This document shows positions 24,999 through 31,946 of a stretch of 35,099 nt of DNA, piece after piece. This DNA is from Defluviitaleaceae bacterium (GTDB lineage Bacteria > Bacillota > Clostridia > Lachnospirales > WQUN01), in NCBI GenBank assembly GCA_009785615.1, contig WQVX01000013.1, positions 1 to 35,099 of the forward strand, read 5' to 3'. The notes under the pieces were generated by a model. It was given only the letters and a program-made list of their open reading frames with translations, ran no database searches and had not been told where the DNA came from. The position numbers were made by a program, and so were the translations under genes. Each line of letters opens with the position of its first letter. Position 1 is the first letter of the stretch.

Positions 24999-26297
24999 AT
25001 GAAGAAATTGTTAATTACAACTCTGGTGTTGTCCACATTACTTATCTTGGTTGCTTGTGGAGATAATACTAATGAAAATCCTATTACACCTACGCTAAAC
25101 GAAGTAGCAAATAACCGGCAACTATCAACCCCCCAAGATCCTGTATCAACACCTGAACCGTCTGCAACGCCGGAGCCGGACAATGATCAGCCTTGCGAAT
25201 TGACTATTGAAGAACTTGGTCAAATGATTGTTGCCGCAGGCCAATTTTGGGAGGATTGGTGGAACTTGGCCGGGCCATTTGCCGGAGATGCCCCGGAATG
25301 GGAACAAATTCCTGAGCATTACGTTTTTGACTCCCCTGAGTACACTGAAATAACAGAGCGAAATTACGCAAGGTGGGCGGAGTACCGGGCAAAATACCCT
25401 GATGATTTGCCTGATGGACGAGCATGGTCACGTGTTGGGTCAAACTCTCCATTTTCAAGCATAAATGATATACGCAATTACTTATTGCAATTGCATACCG
25501 AAGAATGGGTAGATGCAAATTTGTTTGGTGAATGGCCGCTGTTCTATGAACGTGATGGTATGCTTTTTGCAGATGGCACAAGAGCAGGCTTTCCTCGTGC
25601 AGATTGGAATACTGCCGAACACACCTTGATTGAACAAGAAGGCAACCGCACTGTAGTTGAAACAACAGTTTTGTACGGCTCGTGGCATAGGGGCTATGAT
25701 TACGCATATCTATCAATAGCAAGGTACCAATTTATTTTTATCAATGGCAAAATCACTAACGGCTTAGGTTCCTTCTTTAGAGAAGATGCAGGTATTATTT
25801 GGGAATCACTCCCGCCTACAATAGGGCAACTTGGTAGATTAATTGAATCTAACGGCCGATTTTGGGAATCTTGGTGGAATTTACATTGGAGTTTTCAAGA
25901 GTTTAATCGATATGATTGGTTTCAAGTTGATGGGCAAGATATTGTAAGGCTCCTACCTGCTTCGGGCTTTGAAAGCATAGATGACATCCGCCGGCGTTTA
26001 TCATGGAGCTACACCGAAGATTGGATAAACCGTGAACTTGCGGCCAACAATGCACCATTCATTGAACATAATGAAGGTCTTTATATCAATTTCACAAGAA
26101 ACGTACATCTGCGCCGCCCCGATTGGGATACAGCCACACATACTTTGATTGAGCAAAGCGAGGATGGACTACATTCCGTGGTGGAAACAAGAGTTATAGT
26201 CAGCTACCAGACATACCTTGATCCGCTTCCTGAAGAAGTTGTATACCGCTTCACCTTTGTAGATAGGCTAATTGACAGTGGTCGTGGTGCTTGGTAA
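24999..26297 (+). CDS. Lipoprotein with an internally duplicated Trp-rich domain
   Basis: A 432-residue predicted surface lipoprotein (hydrophobic leader, LVAC lipobox with Cys at ~20) followed by a Thr/Pro/Glu linker. The body is a tandem duplication. Copy 1 (~65-265) and copy 2 (~273-432) share, in order, T-I-x-x-LG-x-x-I...FWExWWNL, a SI(N/D)DIR...TE(E/D)W segment, a WxTAxHTLIEQ run and VVET. The SIxDIxxxL/TExW pattern with an 'FYxRDGxLF' strand loosely resembles IseA/YoeB-type inhibitors of wall DL-endopeptidases; this is a weak resemblance, not an assignment. It starts with AGAGGAG ahead of the ATG, after the str terminator, and no promoter is obvious. Its stop codon sits in the loop of a hairpin (26284-26310). 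Confidence 0.75.
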   Translation: MKKLLITTLVLSTLLILVACGDNTNENPITPTLNEVANNRQLSTPQDPVSTPEPSATPEPDNDQPCELTIEELGQMIVAAGQFWEDWWNLAGPFAGDAPEWEQIPEHYVFDSPEYTEITERNYARWAEYRAKYPDDLPDGRAWSRVGSNSPFSSINDIRNYLLQLHTEEWVDANLFGEWPLFYERDGMLFADGTRAGFPRADWNTAEHTLIEQEGNRTVVETTVLYGSWHRGYDYAYLSIARYQFIFINGKITNGLGSFFREDAGIIWESLPPTIGQLGRLIESNGRFWESWWNLHWSFQEFNRYDWFQVDGQDIVRLLPASGFESIDDIRRRLSWSYTEDWINRELAANNAPFIEHNEGLYINFTRNVHLRRPDWDTATHTLIEQSEDGLHSVVETRVIVSYQTYLDPLPEEVVYRFTFVDRLIDSGRGAW

Positions 26298-26310
26298 CAT
26301 CAAGCACCAC
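26284..26310 (+). terminator. Hairpin spanning the lipoprotein stop codon
   Basis: GTGGTGCTTG (26284-26293) pairs perfectly with CAAGCACCAC (26301-26310); the TAA stop (26295-26297) lies in the 7-nt loop. There is no strong T run, so it may be a weak terminator or a 3'-end protecting structure. Confidence 0.5.
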
Positions 26311-26385
26311 TTGAGCAAGGATAACTTTATTTACATTAAGGTCTGCCTGAGCTACGATACTTGCATAAAACATCCGTCCCCTTCC

Positions 26386-26418
26386 AAAGTTTTTGTTCAA
26401 ACTTCTTTCAAAAAGTTT
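26386..26418 (+). promoter_or_regulatory. Possible operator ahead of the XRE regulator
   Basis: Three alternating half-sites AAGTTT (26387-26392), AAACTT (26399-26404) and AAGTTT (26413-26418) create overlapping inverted repeats within 35 bases, just upstream of the regulator's ribosome binding site. This arrangement suits an autoregulating dimeric HTH protein, but it could also be a hairpin. It is inferred from symmetry only. Confidence 0.35.
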
Positions 26419-26447
26419 GTTGGTGTGGGTGACAAGGAGGAATCATT

Positions 26448-27248
26448 ATGCAAGATGTTGGAAAAAATATTGCTCGGTTGCGCCGCGAGCGCGATATGAC
26501 ACAAGTAGAATTGGCAGAGAAGTTAATGGTTAGTTATCAAGCTGTGTCCAGTTGGGAAAGAGGCTTAACCATGCCGGATGTTTCTAAATTGCCGGAAATT
26601 TCTCAAATACTAAAGGTTTCAATTGATGAATTGCTTGGAAATAGTAAGCAAGCAGAAATGGTTAAGCATGTGCTAAAGCAAGGTTCCGGCGTATTTAGCA
26701 CTCAAGAGCCTCAACTAGGCCATCAACTAGGCCAAATAGCAGAAATTGCTCCCGCTTTAAAGCCCAGTCAATTAGATGATTTAGTAGAAACGGCAAGAAA
26801 GAACATCCGACACATTGATATTGATGGCTTATATGAACTGGCACCCTACATGGAACAACATGTTATAGATCAGCTAGCTCAGCAAATTGCTGAGGTTGAC
26901 GGCATTGACATTGACGAATTATGCGAATTAGCTGAATATCTCAGCAAAGAAGCATTAGTTGAGCTAGCTGAAAAAGCCAAAGATGCAGGAGATGTTGAAA
27001 ATTTATGCAGCATCGCTCCATATTTATCCAAAGAAACCCTGGGTCAATTAGCTTTAAAAGTTGCAAATATAGACGATATTGAAAATTTATGCTATCTTGC
27101 ACCTTATATCAGCCTGGAAGTATTGCAGCAATTGGCACTAAGAGCCTTGGAAAATGATTGCGATATAGATGAACTAGCCTCCCTTACATCTTATCTTAGC
27201 AAAAAACAAATGAGTGAGCTTGTAATAAAAGCCTTTGGCAAACAGTGA
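26448..27248 (+). CDS. XRE-family HTH regulator with a C-terminal helical-repeat domain
   Basis: A 266-residue protein. Residues ~5-62 are a Cro/CI-type helix-turn-helix (IARLRRERDMTQVELAEKLMVSYQAVSSWERG...), with the recognition helix at SYQAVSSWERG. From ~105 to the end are about five repeats of 28-31 residues, each with a D/E-rich start, an LxxLAxYLS/APY core and an (L)xxLAxKA helix, predicting an alpha-solenoid. Regulators of this class in Clostridia are usually local repressors or sensors; the repeat region is a likely protein- or ligand-binding platform. The ATG has a textbook AAGGAGG at 26434-26440. It follows the lipoprotein gene by 150 bases on the same strand, so they may be functionally linked, but nothing proves it. 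Confidence 0.85.
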   Translation: MQDVGKNIARLRRERDMTQVELAEKLMVSYQAVSSWERGLTMPDVSKLPEISQILKVSIDELLGNSKQAEMVKHVLKQGSGVFSTQEPQLGHQLGQIAEIAPALKPSQLDDLVETARKNIRHIDIDGLYELAPYMEQHVIDQLAQQIAEVDGIDIDELCELAEYLSKEALVELAEKAKDAGDVENLCSIAPYLSKETLGQLALKVANIDDIENLCYLAPYISLEVLQQLALRALENDCDIDELASLTSYLSKKQMSELVIKAFGKQ

Positions 27249-27257
27249 CAGCAGATT

Positions 27258-27833
27258 CTAAGCATCAGAAAGCATATTGTAGCTCCTTAAATGTGCTTCA
27301 TCTTTTTGGCATACGTTGCAACAGTACATTGTAGTACTGCACACTGTTAATTTCATTCCATATAATCGGTACAATTTAACTAATTGTTTTAACATATCTT
27401 CATCTTTAAAGTAGCATTTATCTATAAATATGTGTGTTAACTCCGCATCCACTTTGCTAATTCTGCCGCGAGGCAAAAAATCTGAACCCGCAAATTCACC
27501 TGCGTAAACTTTGTTAATATAATTTCCGTAAAAACACTCATGACGCATTGCCCTTAAATGAGGATTTTTAGAATTGCTTCTGGCTAAAGGGTTAATATTA
27601 ATAATTTCAGAAAACAAACACTCGGAATAGTAGTCCGGGATAAGTTGACCATTATGTATATAGAAAATCCCCTCTATAGGCTCATCACTGTTTTCTACTT
27701 CATGTCGTCTGGTTTCATAAATAGATAAAGATCGTTTCATTTCTTCAAGAGCTTTTGATTTTTTATATGTTGCTAATGGATTGTTATCAAACAAGGAATT
27801 TTTCATCTTGCTGATCATGTTTTTTATATCCAT
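27258..27833 (-). CDS. Hypothetical protein
   Basis: I do not recognise this 191-residue protein. It has a basic, helical N-terminus (MDIKNMISKMKNSL), no signal peptide and no membrane segment. A cluster of cysteines near the end (VCSTTMYCCNVCQKDEAH) could bind metal. The start at 27833 is chosen because GGAGGGG lies 5 bases upstream on the minus strand; an in-frame ATG at 27851 would precede that site. It converges on the XRE gene with only 9 bases between the two stop codons. Codon use and composition look like the neighbours', so it is likely a genuine gene of narrow distribution. Confidence 0.7.
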   Translation of the reverse strand: MDIKNMISKMKNSLFDNNPLATYKKSKALEEMKRSLSIYETRRHEVENSDEPIEGIFYIHNGQLIPDYYSECLFSEIININPLARSNSKNPHLRAMRHECFYGNYINKVYAGEFAGSDFLPRGRISKVDAELTHIFIDKCYFKDEDMLKQLVKLYRLYGMKLTVCSTTMYCCNVCQKDEAHLRSYNMLSDA

Positions 27834-27943
27834 ATGTACCCCTCCACACATCTAATTGAACGCTTTTAGTTGATTTTTTTGAAATCTGTTTGTTTTAATT
27901 ATATCACTTTATATTCATTATAGCTATACCTAAATTAAAAAAA

Positions 27944-27978
27944 TGCGCAACCGGTGACAAAATGAGACCGGTTGCGCG
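27944..27978 (+). repeat. Conserved-loop hairpin, copy 4
   Basis: GCGCAACCGGT and ACCGGTTGCGC pair perfectly (plus one outer G-U) around the conserved loop; in the frame of the other copies the loop reads GTGACAAAATGAGAC. It lies about 110 bases upstream of the hypothetical gene start and ~100 bases before repeat copy B. Confidence 0.85.
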
Positions 27979-28076
27979 CATGGTTTCAATAGGAAAATCT
28001 CGTTTTAATCACATTAATCATCATTTTCATTTTCAAATTTTAGTGGGTAATTCTCTCCTTTCCAACACATTTTTTG

Positions 28077-28375
28077 TACGCAAAAAGGCACGCAGGGACG
28101 TCAGTCTTTCGACTGAAATCACCCACGCGCCCCAATTAAAACGAAAGCATATGTAGAAGGACGGCAAACAGCAGGTACACCCGCAAGTGAACTGCACAAT
28201 AATACTACCCCCTATTATCCGCCGCCTTTTTGCGCGTTCATTGTATTACAAGCGGAAACAGAGTATAATACCTATTGCTACAGCGACAGGCTTCCTGTGT
28301 TTGTTGTGGATGATGGTTGAGGTCATCCCTGCAAGCGTTGGTTGGTGTTTCCTAGGCACCTTCCAAACGCTGTGG
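28077..28375 (+). repeat. Dispersed structured repeat, copy B
   Basis: This ~299 bp segment matches the reverse complement of 357-643 along its whole length, best at 28271-28350. Stems visible on the plus strand: CGCAAAAAGGC/GCCTTTTTGCG (28079-28089 with ~28224-28234), TCAGTC-TTTC-GACTGA (28101-28116), CCTATTGCT/AGCGACAGG with one mismatch (28271-28290), GGATGA/TCATCC, and AGCGTT/AACGCT (to ~28371) enclosing GGTGT/GCACC. The 700-base gap 27834-28533 holds only this element, hairpin copy 4 and a short upstream region for the aminotransferase gene. Confidence 0.7.
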
Positions 28376-28398
28376 TTCCATAAATCTGTAAAGCTTTA

Positions 28399-28438
28399 TT
28401 ACACTTGTTACACTTGGATATTAGCATGAACTTTGCTA
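28399..28438 (+). promoter_or_regulatory. Tandem and inverted repeats upstream of the aminotransferase gene
   Basis: TTACACTTG is repeated in tandem (28399-28416), followed immediately by an inverted repeat TTAGCA/TGCTAA with a 7-base centre (28420-28438). They lie ~100 bases before the gene start and could be regulator-binding sites. This is inferred from symmetry only. Confidence 0.3.
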
Positions 28439-28533
28439 AATTTCAATATGTTTTTTTCCATATATTTAAAATTACATTTTTTTTACTACATTTTTGCGTA
28501 TTCATAGTTTTTCATATAAAAGGAGCTACTACC

Positions 28534-29745
28534 ATGGAAATTAAAAAATCCAGCAAACTTAACAATGTCCGATATGACATTAGAGGCCCGGTAACTGATC
28601 TTGCTTATCAAATGGAACAAGAGGGCACACCCGTAGTTAAGCTTAACACGGGCAACCCGGCTGCTTTTGGCTTTAAGCCACCGGATTATTCAAGCATACT
28701 TGAAAATGAATTGCAGCTAACAGCCGCATATTCTAGTTCCAAAGGATTAACAGAGGCTCGGGAAGCTATTGCTGCATACGAAAGCAGCAAGGGTATCCCC
28801 AATATAAAAATAGATAATGTTTTTACAGGCAATGGTGTGAGTGAATTAATATCTATTTCTCTTAACGCTCTATTAAATGATAATGATGAGATTTTGATTC
28901 CAACGCCTGACTATCCTCTGTGGACAGCAGCGGCTAGATTAGCAGGCGGAAAGGTAGTTCATTATTTATGTGACGAATCTGCTTCTTGGTTCCCGGATAT
29001 GGACGACATTAAAAGAAAGATTACCCCACGAACCAAAGCTATTGTTGTAATTAGCCCAAACAATCCTACCGGAGCGGTGTATCCAAAGGAAATTTTAGAA
29101 GGGATATGTAATTTAGCAAGACAACATAATCTGTTAATATTCTCTGATGAAATATACGACCGTATGTTAATGGACGATGCTAAACATATTGCAATTTCTT
29201 CTCTTGCGCCTGATTTGCCTGTTATAACCATGAACGGTTTATCTAAATCTCACCAATTATGCGGTTTTCGTTGTGGCTGGATGGTGATAAGTGGAGATCT
29301 TTCAAATGCAGGAAATTATATTGAGGGCATTAATGTACTAGCTTCTATGCGTCTATGTGCTAATGTAAATGCCCAAGCTATTATTCCGGCAGCTTTAAAA
29401 GATCCGCATTTTGTACGCAACTCTTTACTTCCCGGGGGACGCCTGTATGAACAACGAGAACAAGCCTATGTTGGCTTAAACAGCATACCCGGTATTAGTG
29501 TAGTAAAATCAAGTGCAGGATTATACTTGTTTCCTAAACTAGATAATGAGCAATTGAACATACATGATGACGAGAAGTTTGTACTGGACTTTCTGCGTGA
29601 AAAACATGTTTTGTTAACTCATGGAGGCAGTTATAATTGGGATAAGCCTGATCACTTTAGATTAGTGTATTTGCCGGAAAAAGAAGTTTTAGCTGATGTG
29701 ATTGAGCGTCTAAGAGATTTTTTGAGTAATTATCGGCAATCGTAG
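28534..29745 (+). CDS. Class I/II pyridoxal-phosphate aminotransferase (AlaA-like)
   Basis: A 403-residue fold-type I aminotransferase. The pyridoxal phosphate lysine is Lys238 in NGLSKSHQLCGFRCGWM; other fold-type I motifs are TGNGVSELI near the cofactor-phosphate loop, SPNNPTGAVYP (with the Asn) and SDEIYDRM (Asp and Tyr contacting the ring). The sequence is closest in style to the AlaA/YfbQ alanine aminotransferases that convert pyruvate and glutamate to alanine. Substrate is inferred. The start is the ATG at 28534 with AAAGGAG (28518-28524); an open in-frame extension to 28405 encodes AT-rich hydrophobic residues and is rejected. It ends 4 bases from the convergent HD-GYP gene. Confidence 0.9.
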   Translation: MEIKKSSKLNNVRYDIRGPVTDLAYQMEQEGTPVVKLNTGNPAAFGFKPPDYSSILENELQLTAAYSSSKGLTEAREAIAAYESSKGIPNIKIDNVFTGNGVSELISISLNALLNDNDEILIPTPDYPLWTAAARLAGGKVVHYLCDESASWFPDMDDIKRKITPRTKAIVVISPNNPTGAVYPKEILEGICNLARQHNLLIFSDEIYDRMLMDDAKHIAISSLAPDLPVITMNGLSKSHQLCGFRCGWMVISGDLSNAGNYIEGINVLASMRLCANVNAQAIIPAALKDPHFVRNSLLPGGRLYEQREQAYVGLNSIPGISVVKSSAGLYLFPKLDNEQLNIHDDEKFVLDFLREKHVLLTHGGSYNWDKPDHFRLVYLPEKEVLADVIERLRDFLSNYRQS

Positions 29746-29749
29746 TTAA

Positions 29750-30820
29750 CTATGCGGTTCCAATAATTGTAATTGAACGTGCGTTAGCGTCTAAAGCCAA
29801 ATCAATATATTCGTTAGGTGAGGTTTTGCATTCGTGCAAAACCTTAACTAATGGGCGTATCATAAAATCCGGTTTATTTTCAACTACAATTGCTTTTCTT
29901 CCGTCAGAAAGTATTACGCCTGTGCCGACAGGGAATGGGGCAACTTTACGCATAAAAGCACTAACAATTTGAGGGTCAAAGTGTTCACCTGCGTTACCCA
30001 TAATATATTCATATGCTTCAGAAGCAAGTGCCGCGTCTTTGTAAGTTCGTTTTGATGAAATTGCGTCATAAACATCTGTGATGGCAATGATTCTTGAAAA
30101 GAAGGGGATTTCGTCTCCGGAAATATTTTTTGGATAGCCCCCACCTCCATATTTTTCATGATGATATAATGCGCCGTTGCACACACCTTTTGGTTGTTTC
30201 AAAATGTTTTTAAGGCAATCATAGCCAAGCAATGAATGTCTTTTTACTTCGCTAAATTCTTCAGGTGTGAGGTTTGAAGGTTTGTTTATTATGTTTTTTG
30301 CGATAAACATTTTTCCGATATCGTGAAAAAATGCCGCTTTGCCAAGTTGTATTAGCTTGCTTTTTCCTATTTTAAGTTCTTTTCCTAAAATGAGACTCAA
30401 AATTCCAACATCAACGCAGTGCTGAAAGGTATAATCATCATAGGTTTTTAACGATACAATATTTATTAATGCGTTTGTGTTTGATGCAATTTGGGCTATC
30501 ATGTCTGTAATAATGTGCTCTATCTCGTTAACCGTTTGATCACCTTTCATAATTTCTGTAAATTTTGTATTAGAAAAAAGACCTTGAAGAGCCACGATTG
30601 CGTTATTGCGGATAACAGGGTCTACTATTTCTACAATATTAATATCTTTTGAAAATTCGTCATCAATATATATTCCGGGATAACCAAGTTCTTGTAAGGC
30701 TTCAATATGGTTTTGTTTTAAGACAACACCTTTTTTAAGCAAAAGAGCACCATTGTTCCCATATAAACTTCTCCCGATGGTCATCCCTATTTTACAGTTA
30801 TCCAGATTTACAAATCTCAA
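29750..30820 (-). CDS. HD-GYP domain phosphodiesterase
   Basis: A 356-residue soluble protein. The first ~110 residues (VNLDNCKIGMTIGRSLYGNNGALLL...) resemble the small N-terminal domain often fused to HD-GYP in Clostridia. Residues ~130-300 are the HD-GYP domain, with AAFFHDIGKMFI (HD pair) and YHHEKYGGGGYPKNISGDEIPF (GYP signature) followed by AITDVYDAI. It is probably a cyclic-di-GMP phosphodiesterase. The start is a TTG at 30820 with AAAGGA eight bases upstream, a credible rare start; no upstream ATG exists in frame nearby. It is convergent with the aminotransferase gene with a 4-base gap. It is the second HD-GYP protein of the window. Confidence 0.87.
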   Translation of the reverse strand: MRFVNLDNCKIGMTIGRSLYGNNGALLLKKGVVLKQNHIEALQELGYPGIYIDDEFSKDINIVEIVDPVIRNNAIVALQGLFSNTKFTEIMKGDQTVNEIEHIITDMIAQIASNTNALINIVSLKTYDDYTFQHCVDVGILSLILGKELKIGKSKLIQLGKAAFFHDIGKMFIAKNIINKPSNLTPEEFSEVKRHSLLGYDCLKNILKQPKGVCNGALYHHEKYGGGGYPKNISGDEIPFFSRIIAITDVYDAISSKRTYKDAALASEAYEYIMGNAGEHFDPQIVSAFMRKVAPFPVGTGVILSDGRKAIVVENKPDFMIRPLVKVLHECKTSPNEYIDLALDANARSITIIGTA

Positions 30821-30864
30821 TATAATTATCCTTTACAATTTTTTTGCTTATTCAGAAGCTGTAT

Positions 30865-30960
30865 TCAACCCATTGAAACACTGTCTTGGCGGTCAATTTT
30901 CCGCATTTCTGCGTCAATTTCTCCCAGTGTACCTTTGTGGCTATGTACTACAAGAGCCAT
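30865..30960 (-). pseudogene. Short protein-like remnant
   Basis: A 31-residue minus-strand frame starting with ATG encodes MALVVHSHKGTLGEIDAEMR and continues to a TGA. It looks protein-like but has no ribosome binding site and recognisable family, and a neighbouring frame continues the coding-like run, suggesting a decayed gene. Two 10-bp direct repeats (ATGTACTACA at 30943-30952 and 30959-30968) flank its start. The rest of the 30821-31052 gap shows nothing else. Confidence 0.2.
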
Positions 30961-31052
30961 GTACTACATATTTAGCATTAACATTTGGAGATTATACAGG
31001 AATCTTAACTTAGATGCAATGGATTCTAATACATTTTTTAGGATAAAAATAT

Positions 31053-31093
31053 GAAAAAAAAAGCCAATGTCCACAATTTTTGGACACCGGCTT
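31053..31093 (-). terminator. Terminator of the SpoIVFA/SpoIVFB operon
   Basis: On the minus strand a 13-bp stem (31093-31081 with 31073-31061, two G-U pairs) with a 7-nt loop runs into a T tract of nine or so residues. The stop codon of the SpoIVFB-like gene lies at the foot of the stem, so the hairpin overlaps the coding end. Confidence 0.9.
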
Positions 31094-31946
31094 AGGTGCT
31101 TCTCGAAAAATGCAAATAATCTTCTAATGTTCCCAAGATCCCATAACGAGTTACATAGTTAATAATTTCCATTTCATTTATAGTAGCAATAGTGACAGTT
31201 TTAGTACGATCTATCACTGTTATTACAAGAATGTGATCCCAGCCCATGCTTTCAACTATCTTAGCCAAAGGATAATTAGCTTTTGCACATAAAGGTTTAA
31301 TAGGTAACATGCCTTTTGATAATCTGCCGGACTTATTTAGCATGGCCAAATAAAATTCTCCTGTCAGCTCAACTTTTATATTACAGTTTTGCCGCCAAAG
31401 AGTAAACCCAACAAGCAACATGGTAAAGTTTGGGGCATATAAAATAGCTTGAACCACTCCCAATGCCATTAAAACAATGCAACATATTTGCCCTATACGT
31501 ATTGCACGACGGTTTGCACGCATAGCACCTAAGTGGTTTCCCATCCACAATTGAAACAACTTTGCTCCGTCCAATGGAAAAATGGGCAGCAGATTAAAGA
31601 TACCTAATATTAAATTGTAAAAACCGAATGACTCCATACCTATGCTTACAAAAAACTGCATATTCTGCTCAATCAGGAACCATAACAAAAAATTACATGC
31701 CGGCCCTGCGGCTATAACTGCTGTCCGCTTCCAAGGAGTTAAGCGATCCATACGATTAATGCGCGCTATTTCTCCCAATGCACTGATGCGTAGCTGAATA
31801 GTTTTGCATCCAAAGGCTTTAGCAACCACTATATGAGCAAGTTCATGTAAAGTTACTGCTGAAATAACCATTAAAAAAACAATGCCCAGACCCATGATCC
31901 AAAAAATTGCCGCTGCCAGCCAAAATGATAAATGTATCTTTATCAT
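31092..31946 (-). CDS. spoIVFB: SpoIVFB-type site-2 membrane metalloprotease
   Basis: A 284-residue intramembrane zinc protease of family M50. Several hydrophobic segments span the first ~190 residues. The zinc site HELAH is at residues 34-38, and the second conserved motif is in LLPIFPLDGAKLF near 130, where the Asp is the third ligand. The C-terminal ~80 residues resemble the CBS-like cytosolic domain of SpoIVFB. In Bacillus, SpoIVFB cleaves pro-sigma-K in the mother cell and is held inactive by SpoIVFA. Its ATG overlaps the stop of the M23 gene (ATGA, 31943-31946), so the pair is translationally coupled, which strengthens the assignment. A generic M50 protease is the alternative. Confidence 0.87.
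   Translation of the reverse strand: MIKIHLSFWLAAAIFWIMGLGIVFLMVISAVTLHELAHIVVAKAFGCKTIQLRISALGEIARINRMDRLTPWKRTAVIAAGPACNFLLWFLIEQNMQFFVSIGMESFGFYNLILGIFNLLPIFPLDGAKLFQLWMGNHLGAMRANRRAIRIGQICCIVLMALGVVQAILYAPNFTMLLVGFTLWRQNCNIKVELTGEFYLAMLNKSGRLSKGMLPIKPLCAKANYPLAKIVESMGWDHILVITVIDRTKTVTIATINEMEIINYVTRYGILGTLEDYLHFSRST

Noticed and set aside
25204-25722. 172-codon open frame antisense to the lipoprotein gene
   Set aside because: It lies wholly inside a better-supported gene with signal peptide and internal duplication, and has no recognisable motifs.
28405-28533. 43-residue hydrophobic extension of the aminotransferase
   Set aside because: It encodes AT-rich leader sequence; the ATG at 28534 with AAAGGAG starts the conserved protein.
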